This document shows positions 32,199 to 45,800 of a stretch of 64,000 nucleotides of DNA, in pieces (the first letter of the stretch is position 1; each line of letters starts with the position of its first letter). The DNA is taken from NCBI GenBank assembly GCA_043228905.1, contig JBHGNT010000002.1, forward strand, positions 4,774,001-4,838,000. The letters are read 5' to 3'. This DNA is from Azolla caroliniana (Eukaryota > Polypodiophyta). The position numbers and the translations under genes were made by a program. The notes beneath the pieces are model-generated. The model searched no databases. It worked only from the letters and a program-made list of their open reading frames with translations, and had not been told where the DNA came from.

Positions 32199-32653
32199 TG
32201 TTACAGTTATGATTTAATGTAAGTATATGATAAGGATATAAGAAATAACAAATAAGAAAGGATAGAGAGAAAGAAGGGTGTTGATTCACTCGACCACCCC
32301 CGAGGGAAGGGATCGATACAGGCTCGAGCCTCGATCAGTGTCCCATACCACTGTCGTGGCGTCGAGTCGTACCTAGTGCTAGCACGCTCACTACAAGAGT
32401 TGACCCACCACGAAACAGAGCCTCTACATAGTCAAGAGATTATGAAATGAGGGTAGCTAGGCCTCATATTTATAGCCAGACCGAAGGGCCCCATGCAAGT
32501 TCACAATTGGCCTAATGGGTTGTCTCAATCCTAAGGATTAAAAGTAATCCTCCCCTTCTTTATACTCTCGTTTAACCCTCACACTTTATCCAGATGTATA
32601 GAATACTACGGTAAATTCTCACCATGGGATATTATATGGTCATGGCCGTAACA
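32199..32653 (-). repeat. Gypsy-3 LTR (455 bp)
   Basis: Bounded by the inverted ends TGTTAC and GTAACA. On the minus strand it is preceded, across the copia-4 insertion, by the purine tract AAGAGGGGGAGTA and the chromodomain at 38112-38250, so it is the 3' LTR of a minus-strand chromovirus. A TATTTATA-like box lies near 32467-32475. The partner LTR and the rest of the element are missing. Confidence 0.62.
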
Positions 32654-32655
32654 TA

Positions 32656-33472
32656 TGAGGAGAAATGCACGGAATATCGCTCGGCCACAACCAAGTAGTA
32701 AATCACTTCTATAAGAATCAAACACAGAAATGGGAAGTGGGGAGTACACAAGAAAATGACACAAGATGTTTACGTGGAAAACTCCAATAGGGAAAAACCA
32801 CGGGAACCCACAGACTCCGAACTATCACTATGAAGAGAAGGGGTACAACCAAAGACTTGGAGGCAATGACCTGGATCTCAGTTTCTTCGCACAGTGGCAG
32901 TTGCAACAGATTATCGTTATGTATCTCTCTCTCTCTCTCCCTCTCTCTCTGTACAACAGCTACAACAATATGACAACACTGTCATACAATCATACATTTA
33001 AAGTGATTAAAATGACACAAGATCTTTACATGGAAAACCCTAATAGGGAAAAACCACGGGAGCCCACAGACTCCGAACTATCACTATGAAGAGAAGGAGT
33101 ACAACCAGAGACTTGGAGGCAACGACCTCGAGCTCAGCTTCTTCGCATAGTGGCGGTTGCAACAGAGTATCGCTCTGTATCTCTCTCTCTCTCTCTCCCT
33201 CTCTCTGTACAACAGTTACAACAATATGACAACAACACTCTCACACAATCGTACATTTAAAGTGATTGCCCTAAGTCATATTTATAGTTATATGAACTTA
33301 GGGCTATTTACAAATATAGCCTCAATGGGCTTATTCAAGACATATTTACAAAACTGTCTTCTCTTCCGGTTCTCATCGGGTCCACTGATCCGATTTCCAG
33401 ATCTCCTCCGGTTCTCACCGGGTCCTCTTTATTCATCACCGGATCCCATTCGGAGAGACCGATTTCCCAACA
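32656..33472 (-). repeat. Copia-4 3' LTR with internal duplication
   Basis: Contains a tandem duplication of about 256 bp: AAAATGAC begins copies at 32753 and 33009. The copies include the GTTTACGTGG/CTTTACATGG block and the CT tract. The other LTR has a single copy. Confidence 0.85.
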
Positions 33473-33479
33473 ATCTCCC

Positions 33480-36400
33480 CCTTCACTCCGGTATGGGATG
33501 TCTTGTAAGTCTGATCCGCTTTCAGCATGTGTCCAGCTTGTCGGGTGTCAGCACCTTGGTCAGCATATCCGACCCATTCTCCTCCGTGTGGATCTTCGTC
33601 AGCACGAACTCTCCATCTTCAACTTGCTCTCGGATCCAGTGGTACCTATGCTGGATGTGCTTCATTCTGGAATGGTATGTCACGTTCTTTGCAAGGTGGA
33701 TGGCACTTTGACTATCGCAGTAGAGCCGGTATTCCTCTTGCCGGATCTCTAGCTCTCCGATGAAGTCCTTCATCCATAATATTTCCTTGTCGGCTTCCAC
33801 GACTGCCATGTACTCCGCCTCTGTGATTGACAACGCAACCATCTTTTGCAACCTCGACTGCCACGAAACGGCTCCCCCTGCATAGGTCATGACATATCCG
33901 GAAGTTGATCGGTTGGTGTCCACATCAGCCGACATATCCGAATCGGTAAAGCCTTCCATGAGGGGTTTATCGAAGCCGAATCGGAGGCACATACTCAAAG
34001 TGCCCTTCAAGTACCGGAGTATCCATTTTACCGCATTCGAGTGCTCTTTTCCAGGGTTGGTCATGAACTGACTCACCACTCTGACTGCGTATCGAATATC
34101 CGGTCGAGTACACATCATTTCATACATCAAGCTCCCGACCGTAGAGGCATATGGAATCTTCATCATATCCGCCTTCTCTGTCTTTGTCTTCAGGCTTTGC
34201 TTACCGGATAGTCTGCAGTTTGCCGGGAGTGTCGATCCGACCGGTTTTGCTTCTAACATGTTAAACCGCTAAAGGACCTTGTCACATACTTTTCTTGTGA
34301 CAGCCACAATTGCTTCTTCGACCGGTCCCGAATGATGTGCATTCCTAGTATCTGTCTTGCCGGACCCAAGTCTTTCATTGAGAAGGTCCGGTTAAGGGCG
34401 TTCTTCAGCATCCGTATCTTGACTTGGTCTCGTCCAACGATCAGCATGTCTTCCACATATAGGAGCAATATCAGGAAATCTCCTCCGTCAAATTTCTTCA
34501 CAAACATGCAATGATCGGCCTTCGTCTTGTGGTACCCTTGATCGGTCATGAAGGAGTCAAACTTCCGGTACCATTGCCAGGGAGCTTGCTTCAGTCCGTA
34601 TAAGCTCTTCTTCAGCCAGCACACCAGGTGCTCTTCCCTTTCTTCTCAAATCCTTCCGGTTGATGCATGTAGATCTCTTATTCGAGGTCTCCATGTAGGA
34701 ATGTCGTCTTGACGTCCAGTTGCTCTACCTCGAGGTCCATGCTTGCTGGTATGCCCAAGACCGTCCGGATGGATGTTATCTTTACTACCGGGGCAAATAT
34801 CTCATCGAAGTCCACTCCTTGCTTTTGCTGGAAGCCCTTCATCACGATTCTGGCCTTATACCTTGGTGGATTTCCGGTGTCCCCCGGTCTCAGCTTGTAC
34901 ACCCACTTGTTCCGGAGTGCCCTCTTTCCTTTCGGCAACTCCACCAATTCATATGTGTGGTTCTCATGTAGGGAAACCATCTCATCCTGCATGGCACTCA
35001 ACCACTTGCGGCTGTGGGTGTCTCCCCTTGCTTCTTCAAAGCTTTCCGGCTCCCCCTCATCGGTTAGCAACACATGCTCTGCATCTGGAAATCTTTAGGG
35101 GGCTCTTCTCTCCATGAGGGGATATCTCCATCCTTGGTTTCTGACTGTCGGTTCCTCTCCTTGTTCCTCATCCTCATCCGATTCGGGATCTTGTCCGGTT
35201 TCGGTGTCTTCTTCTTCTGCTTCTTCTTCGGTCGGTTCGGTTTCCTGTCCGTATCCGGCCGGTTCGTCAAGTGTCATCCGGTTACCCGCTAACATCCGGT
35301 TTTCAACCGGGTATATCCTTTTGTCCTCAAGCCGGTTTCAATGGATGATCCAGAGTTCGTTACCTTCTTCTTCGACTCCCAGTCGGCAATGGTCTTGTCT
35401 TCCATGAAGACTATATCCCGACTCCGGAACACCTTTCTATCGACCAGATCCCACACCCGGTAACCAAACTCATCATCGCCATATCCAAGGAATATGCATG
35501 GACGGGACTTCGCATCCAGCTTTTCTCTCTTGTCCTTTGCCACATGCACGTATGCAAGACACCTGAACACCTTCAAATGCCGGTAAGACACATCCTTACC
35601 GGTCCATACTTTCTGCGGTGAGTCTCCGTCCAAGGGTACTTAGGGTGATCTGTTTATCACATAGGTCGTCGTCGTCAGCGCCTCAACCCAAAATATCTTG
35701 GGTAATTTTGCATGTGCCAGCATGCTCCAGACTGTCTCCATCATGGTCTGGTTCATCCGTTCGGCCAACCCATTTAGTTCCGGCATCTTTGGCATGGTGA
35801 AGTTGAGCCGGATTCTCTTCGACCAACAGTACTCCTCGAATTGCCCCCGATATTCTCCTTCGTTATCTGCTCGAACTGCCTTCAGCTTCCGGCCGGTTTC
35901 TCTTTCCACGCTCGCGTGGAGCTCCTTGAAGACGGATAGCACCTGATCCTTCATCTTCAATGGAGAGACCCACAACTTCCGGCTATGGTCATCTATGAAC
36001 GTCACGAACTACTGCGATCCAGCATGAGACTTTTTGTCCACTTTACACACATCGTTATGCACCAGCTCTAGTGGTGCATTCCGTCTCATCAGTGGTCTTG
36101 ATCGGAAGGACGTTCGGTTTAGCTTGCTAGCCAAGCAATCGGTGCACTTCTCAAGTTGCACGTCCTTCACCGGAATGAGGTTGTCTTCGGCAAGCCTCTT
36201 CATCCCCTTCTCACTCATGTGACACTGTCTTTTGTGCCACAGCTCACCGGCAGTGTCAGATGCTACGTTCACTTCTTCCCGACATATCCGGGCCTTCATC
36301 AAGTGCAGTGTGTTGACCTTCCGAGCTCGAGCCACTATTAAGCTCCCTTTGCAGAACTTCATGACACCGTTCCGGATGCTACCTGTGTAGTCTTCATCAT

Positions 36401-37496
36401 CTAGCCGACCGATTGATATCAAGTTTAGTCGAACCTCCGGAACATGTTGGACATCCTTCAACAGTAACTTGCATCCGGTTGATGTCGTCAACAACACATC
36501 TCCTATGCCGATAATTCGGCATGTCCCTTCATTCGCCATCCGGACACAACCGTGCTCACCGGCTGTGTAGGATGAGAAGCATTTCCAGTTCGAGGTAAGG
36601 TGGAACGACGCTCCGGAATCGACAACCCACGTTGTCTCGTCGACAACAAGGTTCAACTCACTCTCCTCGATGATGAGCATTAGTTCTTCTTCACTTGTTG
36701 CGATCATCGTCGTTCCCTTCCCCCTTGCCGATCCGAACCGTTTCGGTCCGGGGACTTCTTCAAATCGGTATTGTCGGTTCCCTTGTCTTTCCGGAAATGC
36801 CGACAGATCTTCTGGAAGTGCCCCGGTTTGCCGCAATAGAAGCAAGTGGGCCTCCCCCTTGACTTTGACTATGTCCCTGACTTTTCTCGGTTCTGGGGAC
36901 TCCGATTCCTTTGTCTTCCGCGTTCCAATTTGGTAAGGAGGGCTTTGGCGTCGGAGATCACCTCCTTGTCTTTCCAACGCGCCTCCTCATCTAGCAAGCT
37001 CGACTTGACCCTTGCTAGGGATAGTTGTTTTCCTTCCAGCCCTGCGTTGCCCAACGTGACAACTAACATCTCCCAGCTATCTGGGAGGGAACCGAATAGG
37101 AGTAGAGCAAGTACCTCATCAGCGAGAGGTACTTCCAACGAGGTTGCTTGGTGTATCAGCCCTTGGAAGGCATTCATGTGCACCGCCATACTAGAGCCGT
37201 CTTGGTACCGGAGCCTCACTAGGTTCCGAAATACCGAAACCCGATTAACAACATTCTTGTTCTGGAACATGATGCTGATCTTCTCCTAGAGTTCATGAGC
37301 CTTGCTCTCTTCATTGAAGTTGTTGTACAGGCTCATGTCGATGAAGCATCGGATGTACGTCATCGTCTTCATGTGCATCATCGACATCAACATTCAACCA
37401 AAGACCTTTAACCACCAGCATGTCCCTCATCTTTGATTTCCACACTGAGTTGTTGGAGCCGGTGAGCTTGAACATGCTGTCGTAAGATTCTTCCAT
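33480..37496 (-). pseudogene. Copia-4 gag-pol
   Basis: Broken into many short frames but in full copia order. Gag starts at the ATG near 37496 (MEESYDSMFKLTG). The CX2C-type region is near 36860. Protease WVVDSGASFHLT is near 36600 and GAG-pre-integrase LWHKRQCHMSEKG near 36240. The integrase core is near 35640-36050 with PELNGLAERMNQT retained. Reverse transcriptase is near 34250-35070 and RNase H to about 33522. The RT active site reads YVED instead of YVDD near 34440-34451. Multiple frameshifts and stops; clearly dead. Confidence 0.88.
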
Positions 37497-37525
37497 TTTC
37501 TGTGTTGCTCACTCTGATACCAGTT

Positions 37526-38105
37526 TGTGGAGAAACGCACGGAATATCGCTCGGCCACAACCGAGTAGTAAATCACTTCTATAAGAATCAAACACAGAAA
37601 TGGGAAGTGGGGAGTACACAAGAAAATGACACAAGATGTTTATGTGGAAAACCCTCATAGGGAAAAACCACGGGAGCCCACAGACTCCGAACTATCACTA
37701 TGAAGAGAAGGGGTACAACCAAAGACTTGGAGGCAACGACCTAGAGCTCAGTTTCTTCGCACAGTGGCAGTTGCAACAGATTATCGCTCTGTATCTCCCT
37801 CTCTCTCCCTCTCTCTCTGTACAACAGTTACAACAATATGACAACAACACTCTCACACAATCATACATCTAAAGTGATTGCCCTAAGTCATATTTATAGT
37901 TATATGAATTTAGGGCTATTTACAAATATAGCCTCAATGGGCTTATTCAAGAAATATTTACAAAACTGTCTTCTCTTCTAGTTCTCACCGGGTCCACTGA
38001 TCCGATTTCCGGATCTTGTCTGGTTCTCACCGGCTCTCTTCTGGTTCTCACCAGGTCCTCTTTATTCATCATCGGATCCCATCTGGAGAGACCGATTTCC
38101 CAACA
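37526..38105 (-). repeat. Copia-4 5' LTR
   Basis: 580 bp. Starts TGTGGAGAAA and ends TTTCCCAACA on the plus strand, with a CT tract near 37795-37820. Confidence 0.85.
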
Positions 38106-38111
38106 ACATAC

Positions 38112-38250
38112 TCCCCCTCTTTAAAACATTGCACTCTTGCAATGGAAAGTTAGGGAAGTTAGTTGTAAGAGTATTTTCGCATTCCCATGTGGCATCTTTG
38201 ATAGATTTATCCATCCATTTAATTTTAAATTCTTGGATTTTAGGCGTCTA
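38112..38250 (-). pseudogene. Gypsy-3 chromodomain end of pol
   Basis: The minus strand reads IQEFKIKWMDKSIKDATWEC, then LQECNVLKRGS, the typical end of a chromovirus integrase chromodomain followed by the polypurine tract. The rest of pol is cut off at about 38255 by another sequence. Confidence 0.68.
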
Positions 38251-38255
38251 ATATG

Positions 38256-38845
38256 ACCTGTTTACATCCACGTACCACTCGCAGATGAATGGCCTCACTG
38301 AACACCTCAACAAGACCCTCAAGCAAGAGATCGCCGCTTCTAGGATCAAATATTGCCATTCATTATCCATGCCTACAACATGTCCATATAGGGGCATCAA
38401 CCAAGATCAACCCTTTTCGGGCATTCTATGGGTGTGACCCTCGCCTCCCACCGAAGTCGTCCATTCTAGACCTACCAACATGGATGGTGCCACTTGGGGG
38501 ATCTATCTCCAACAAATGCTCCCACTACTTCGACATGCCAGCTCCTGAAATCTACAGGTTGCACAACGCCATAAGCGGCACTACAATTTGGGTCGAATTA
38601 CCCCAATTTATTCTAAGGTAAACAATGTCCTTGTTTACTTCCCAGTTTGGCGGTGTGGCCTTAGTGAATCCATCATGCACCGCTAGATCGTCCCGTTCAC
38701 CATAGATCACGCCATCAAATCCACTATTTACCTACTCTAACGCGATTCCAAGGGCCGTGTCACCTCCACCCACATTGCTCGCATCAAGCCCTATGCCACC
38801 TCGAGCCCATATACTTGCACCCCTCCTTTCACCATGCTGTAAAAC
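38256..38845 (+). pseudogene. Gypsy-type integrase C-terminal fragment
   Basis: The plus strand reads YHSQMNGLTEHLNKTLKQE near 38270-38326, followed by a frame change and STKINPFRAFYGCDPRLPPKS near 38400-38465. A GRVTSTHIARIKPY-like end follows near 38752-38800. Motif order fits the C-terminal half of a gypsy integrase. Several stops and frame changes. Confidence 0.62.
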
Positions 38846-40179
38846 TCCTTGTTTTTCTCAACTTGGTGGAATGTGGTGTACCTTTTGAGCAAGCACATGC
38901 CTTCATGTTGTGGTGTACATTCACCACCTTTTTAGCACGCATGTAATCAAACCAACCCAAATGGGTATCTATGTATCAACTATAAATTGAGCAAGAAGTA
39001 AGAAGAAAGGCAAGCTAGTTTGGATTCTCTCTATGTGCATTTCACAATACCATGTTAAGAATATTATACATATGATGTATGAGTAATCAATATATTTACC
39101 TTTAGCTTCTCATTGGTCTCTCTTTGAAGGGACACACATTTAGTTGTTTTTACTATTACAATTGAACCATCTCTATAATTATTAAAAAAAGGAAAGAGAA
39201 AAGGGTAACCTAAATTGAGAAGTGCATTTGATGAAAAAAAGAGAAAAAGAAAAAAGACTTGAAGCCAATGCAAGTGAAAAATGAAATCTTATCATTCCAA
39301 CAAATGAAAAGAATAATTTAATAGGGTGCCTACAAGCTCGTTTAGAATATCCATAATGTTTCATAAGAAATAATTGCCCATTGTTTATTATGATGAAACT
39401 TCATTATATCTATTAAATGAAAAAATTGACTTGATGTGAAGGCAAGCATTGGCAACTTGTTATTAATTGAGAGAAGATACGTAGATAGCTAGTTAGGTTT
39501 AAAATTTTAAGACCAATTTGGACAAAAAAACATCGCGGGTAAGATAACCTTTAGTGAAATCATACAAAAGAGAGGCTAGCATGTACTGAAAGTAGTAGAT
39601 AGATACATTTGATGTTGTCTTGATAGCCCTAGAGAAAGGTGGTAGATAAATAAGGTTGATATATCGACAAACAAACAAATAAATGTTTGCGAAATTTTGT
39701 TAGATGATAGATACATTTGTATGGTGTCTTGATAGCCCTAGAGAAAGGTGGTAGATAAATAAATTTGACAGATACATAAACAAACAAATAAAGAGATGCT
39801 TGCAAAATGTTGCAGGATGATTCAATCATTGTCCTTTCCAAATATTTATGAGTTTTACCTTCTCTATTGTACTTTTGTGGTGCTATGGTTTATACTATCA
39901 TTTATTAGTTTATATGCTTGTTTCTCTACAGTTTCAAAATATAGGTCTTAAAGGACCAAAAGTTTAAAGGGGAAATAGGAAAGAGAGAGAGAGAGGACAA
40001 TCAAATGCAAGCCCAAGGACATCTAGCATAGTGGTGAGAGTGTGAGTGTCAGTAAATGGGTTAGTAAAAGTATTTTGGCTTACCACTATCATATAACCTA
40101 AAATGCTGAGAAAGAAAAAATTACTACTCAAAGTAGAAAGGTTGAATGTTGAAGCCTATAAGGGGAAGCCATGTAAGAC
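38846..40179. other. AT-rich intergenic region with a tandem duplication
   Basis: No gene seen. A roughly 109-bp unit is duplicated at about 39601-39815, anchored by TTGATAGCCCTAGAGAAAGG at 39620 and 39729. A long A-rich stretch lies at 39180-39260. Confidence 0.6.
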
Positions 40180-40397
40180 CTAAAAATTGACTCGTGACTG
40201 TATAACAGTAGAGTATAAAAGTATTTTGGGTTAAAGAAAAGGGGGGTGTGACTATTTGTGTGTGTCTGTGTGTGTGTGTGTGAACTAAAATTGACTTGTG
40301 AGGGTATAAAAGTATAGTATAAGCTCAAATTTGGGAGGCAGGGAGAGGTTGGCTATTTGTGTGTGTGTGTGTGTGTGTTGTGTAAGTGATAGAGAAG
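40180..40397 (+). promoter_or_regulatory. Probable SDR gene promoter and 5' leader, with a duplicated TATA segment
   Basis: A unit of about 90-100 bp is repeated (AAAATTGACTYGTGA.. at about 40184 and 40287). Each copy holds a TATAAAA (40214-40220 and 40305-40311) and a GT microsatellite (about 40255-40282 and 40358-40379). The second TATA is 93 bases before the ATG at 40398. Assignment as the promoter is inference from position. Confidence 0.5.
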
Positions 40398-40850
40398 ATG
40401 GCGTTGAGGAAAAGGGATGGAGAAGAGGAGGAGAAGAAGAGAGAGCCTGATCAGTCTCCATTAGTGGGTCTAGTGGGCATGATCATAAAGAATGTGATGT
40501 TCAATAAGCTCCGTCAACCTGGGATTTTTGGATTTGATTCATATGCTACGGCTGAGGAAGTCACCGAAGGTGTCCAAGCCTCCCACCTCACAGCCATAAT
40601 TACAGGTAACTAAATTATGTTAAAGAAAATCAATTGATTTTAGTTCTCTCTCTTTCTTTATCATAATTAGCTTACTTTATTGGTAAGTTGTTACACTATA
40701 AGCCATTACGTCTTGGGTTTGAAACTCAATTTTATTCACCTCTCTATTATATACTTCATAGACTCTTAATTCACTAGATGCCACTCTGGAATGTAGGGGT
40801 TGAACCCATGACCACCTGGTCTCCATTGGGCAACCTTACCAATTGAATCT

Positions 40851-40900
<50 letters not shown>

Positions 40901-42827
40901 TTCCATGCTCCATTTTAAATGAAAAACATAAGAGAACAAGTTTCTTTAATCCTAGAAAGAAAAATTACCTCTAATTTCTCAAATATTTGCCTCGTACTTG
41001 TAATTGCATGCTCAAATTTTAAATGAAAAACATAAGAAAACAAGAAGTTTCTTTAATACGAGAAAGAAATATTGTGTCTAATTTCTCGATTTATGATATC
41101 TCGAGAGTTTGCAAGCTCACATGGATGATAACCATATCATGGATCTCGAGATGTATTGGGGTGGGGTACTAGGCTCATAAAAGTGGAGGGAGGTTGACAT
41201 AGCCTTGCTTGTTAAGCTTCCCTTGTAGACACTTATCATGCTTCATGTTATGGGAAACAAATCTCTTTCCTATATGCCCAAAATGACTTGTGGTGGAACT
41301 ATCTCAACATATATGTTTTAAACATTATTTAATCATGGCCTCCCTAAACCTAATTAGAAGTTTGGCAATGTCTACAATTGTGGTATATTTGTTTTATGTC
41401 AACAAGTTTTTCTTTGTTCATCCAAACACATCTAGAATTATCTGGAAAGGCATGTTGGATATAGCATACATGGACACACACATGTGCATGTAAATACACA
41501 TGCATACATAGATACATACATTCCCACATACACACTAGTTAACAAATGTATACAAGACAATAACAGCAACAATAACATCAATAAATGGTCACCTTGGCAC
41601 TTTTAATTGCTTCTCATTTACCTTTACTGATTGTACAGTTACTATACACAACGAGAATCTACTCAAATCCATCATAATGAAACTTTTTCAACTTTGCTTT
41701 AATGCACGGATATTGTTTTCCCTTGGGTTCTGGATTATGAGTTATAAAGCCCTAATTTTGGAGGCAATCGCTAGGGTATATGATCTCAAAACTAAAAAAC
41801 ACAATGAACTTTAATATTGTTAGGAACCATGAATCTATATATTTTTATTAAACATTGATTGAATCTTAAACTCACAACCATAAGACATTGTAAGAATTTC
41901 AACACTAAATTGTTACATTAAATTAGTCAGGTTGCCTTAAGGTTCATGTAAAGGCAATGAACTCACATTGTGTGTTAGTGTGAGATGTCACTTGCATTAG
42001 ATTCAAAATTCAATTTCCCAACAAATTCATTTTGCTTAAGTATGTCATAATTTTATCGTTAATTAGATCATTTATAACTTGATCCATTTCCTAACAAAGT
42101 AGTGTTCATTATCTTGTGATTACAATGATCCTTTCAATGAGTTGCAAACTCACAAGTACAATACTTGCATAAAAATAGTTGTGTATTACAATTTGGGCAA
42201 AGCCTCCAACAAAATTTCAAATTAGAATAATGAAATAGTCATTGGCATTTCGGATACCCACCACCACCACATGAATAACATTATAATATGTGTTACCAAA
42301 ACATGCATAAAAGGAATATATTTGAAATGCAGGTGCATCAAGTGGAATAGGCCTTGAAACCACACGTGTGTTGGCCTTGCGAGGTGTACATGTTGTGATG
42401 GCAGTCAGAAATGTTGAAGCAGGTGAGAATGCAAAAAGGTTAATCCAAACAAAGATAAAAGATGCTAAACTCCAAGTTATGCAAATGGATGTTAGCTCTC
42501 TACAATCAGTGCACGACTTTTGCAACAACTTCATGTCGATGGGAACTCCTTTGAATATATTAATGTATGTATATACTTTACTTTGTCTAGCCAATTCAAA
42601 TAATTCCATCATGTTGTCTACTTTATTTGCAACAACATTTAACATCATGATCCCCACACATTCCATTAAATAGCATTCATCTTGTTGTCCAGAATTTATT
42701 CTATCTCATTACTTTCATCTTATACTACAGTTTATAAACCAACAGTTGTCATCGAGAACTACCATACATTTCCATCTTTGCTTTTTGGCATATCTTTTGC
42801 TTACCTACCTATATCCATGATTCTATT

Positions 42828-42862
<35 letters not shown>

Positions 42863-45800
42863 CACACACACACACACACACACAAGACAAAAAAAAAGGA
42901 TAGCACATCACCAACAAATTAGGGGATAATCATCCTAAGCTTGATATATTGCATCCACAAAAAGGGAACGATGCTAGAATATTGGAAAACACAAACCATG
43001 ATAGAATGCTACACCATAATTGATTTTTGTAAGGTTTTAACAATCCCAACTTAATCATCTATCATGGGTAGTGACATGTTAACTAAACATTCCATGTACA
43101 TTGATTCTTAAGGGACAATTAGCATAAGCACATTAGCCGATTCTTTTAACCCCTGCCTGCATGACAACTCCAATTATTGTATATGTTTTAGGAATTGAAC
43201 TAGCTTGCACTTCAAGCATAGTGGTATCTTAAAGGGAACCATTGTTACATATCATCTATAGTCTATTTTCCTCTTATGAGCCTACAGAACAACAATTAGA
43301 ACTAGAAAAGCTAGGGAAAAGTTTCATTCCTATTTCAAAATTTGGAGAACAAAAAACTGCAATGCCTTGATCATATGAGATCTGAAGTGTTAAGAAATAC
43401 TACAATGGGAATTGAGGTTGATATGTCCTTTCTCATGGCCTATGAGACTAGAACAATGTATGCGTTGTCACATGCTTACTTCTAAAAGTCTCCACATGTG
43501 TGACATATCTATATTTTCTTTATTTTGTGACAAATTTTTACTATCGAGTGCCTAACAAGTTCACAATACATTAAAAAGTAACAATGCAGGTATGATGGGT
43601 GGTCCATTCAAACTCTCTCGTGATGGCATAGAGTTAAATTTTGCAACTAATTATCTAGGTACAACATGAAAACTTGAGATCATTATCAATACTATTATTT
43701 CATGAGAAGATACCTTTGTAACTCGAGTACATATTTCATGAAGGTCACTTCCTTTTAACAAAACTTTTGCTTCCAACAATGATCACCACGGCAAAGGATT
43801 CTGGAATTGAGGGTCGAATTGTAAATGTATCGTCTGAATCTCATTACTATGGATTCTTGGATCTACAATCATTAAATGAAAAATCAAGGTTCGTGTTGAA
43901 TACTATTGCACACTCCTCATTTTCTATCATCTTTAACTCGTAGAGTTACATTTTCTAATTGTTCATTTCATAAGTAGAACCAAGTTTGCAATAAGCTATT
44001 ATATATCAACTACCACAAAAACTACATACATACATACATACATACATACGATTGATGAAATTATCATCAAAAGAATATTAATTAAATTATTCTACCAATA
44101 TGTAATTGTCAATCTATATTTCATTCATTCTCTTATAGATATTGGTCCTACCTTGCGTATGCGAGATCAAAACTAGCAACTATATTGCATGCAAATGAGC
44201 TTGCCACGCGATTAGAGGTATGTGCATAATAAAATACTATATTAAATGGAAAATCGATTATAAATGTTTACCTAAAGTTTTCTATATGATGACCATATTT
44301 GTTTGTTAGGAAGAAGGTGTCAATGTGACAATAAACTCTCTTCATCCTGGGATCATATATACAAACCTTGTGAACAATAGTCGATTTTTAAAAGGTACTA
44401 TATTTCAAGTTTCAACACACACTTAAAAGTGTGAATCAACTATGCTAATCCAATTGGCTAACTTCATTAGGGCTAGCTTTTAAGGGGCAATGTTATCCAT
44501 TCATCTCATAGACTTCAATCCATAGCAAAAAACAACTTTAGCACTACATCATCCTAAAACATTATATAAACAAATTGTCTTGCTGGATTGAATTGCCTCT
44601 AATAATTAAGCTATATACATATATATAGGAGTTGCTTGCTTCTCTTATAAACAACATTATTTACTTTGCTACACTTAATCATTCATTTTTGTTATTGAGC
44701 TTCGGTCATTTCTCCTATTATTGTAAACACTTGTACATGTTGGTAGATTCTTTTTAATTGCTTTGTCTAATCTAATCATCGTGGCAGTTCTCGTAACATA
44801 CTTGGAAGCACTTGCACTGAAGTTGTTCCTGAAGACTATTCCACAAGTAAGTAGTACTTTAATTGGTTTTCCTCTAACTAACCTTGGTTTAAGAAAGTAT
44901 TTATATCCTAAGAGTTTTCCATTCAAACTATAAATGATTCTTAGTATAAAATTATGTTAAATAATTTTAAGGATCTTGATTGTGTTTATATCTCAAAAGG
45001 ATAGTGGAGCAATGTTGCCATTATTTAATATTTGCCTTCTTTGTTTCTTCTTCTTTTTTTCCAAAAAAAAACTCCTTCCATTAGTTAAAATTTTTTACAG
45101 TTGAGAGTATTATATACAAATCCCTGTAGGGACATGATAGTTCCATCTTATGTGAATGCCCACAGACTCAAGAAAAGGAGATGATGACCATTGTTGGATA
45201 AAGGCTAGTCGTTGTCTTTCAACTTCATCGGAGCTGCCCTTGAAGCCATTGTATTGGCTCTTTAGAGTGGCTACAACTTCACTCCATATCTCTTGCATTA
45301 ACATTATTGGATGTGCGGTTTGGTTGGAGAAGACCCGTCTACACTGTTGTTTCCGTAGAATCCAAAGTGTTATTGGGTTGACCAATCCCAACACAACTTG
45401 AGATTTGGCATTAATAGGAGTTGAGTGGATATTGCCGATGGTGGAAAAACAAAACTCTTGTGCTTTATCACCAGAGTCATCCCCTCCTGATGCTCGTACC
45501 TATCAACTAGGGTCTGCCATGATAACCAACATACATTTCCCCACTTGATTGTGCCTTGCACTTGCATAACCGCAATAGGTGGCCAACCCCCAGCCATATT
45601 CGATGGGTCTCTGGGTAGTCCCATAGAGCGTGTCGGATTGATTCTATTGCATTTGGGCACACTACACAATTAGGAGAGCTAAGGTTCCCACACTACCATG
45701 CTCCAACCGGTAGTGACTTATGTATTAATAGTCACTGGAATGTGGCAATTCGCCTAGCGTGTTGTTGTTTCTATATTTTTTGCCAAAACATGGTGATAAT

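Larger units (their letters stand above)
32656..38105 (-). mobile_element. Copia-4: degenerate Ty1/copia element with unequal LTRs
   Basis: Left LTR 32656-33472 (817 bp) and right LTR 37526-38105 (580 bp). Target duplication ACATA at 32651-32655 and 38106-38110. The primer-binding site TGGTATCAGAGT is on the minus strand (complement at 37511-37522), and a GGGGGAGA purine tract flanks the left LTR. Related to copia-2. It inserted two bases from the LTR end of gypsy-3. Confidence 0.9.

Noticed and set aside
42217-42666. 149-codon minus-strand frame
   Set aside because: Antisense to SDR exon 2, which is fixed by splice sites and SDR motifs.
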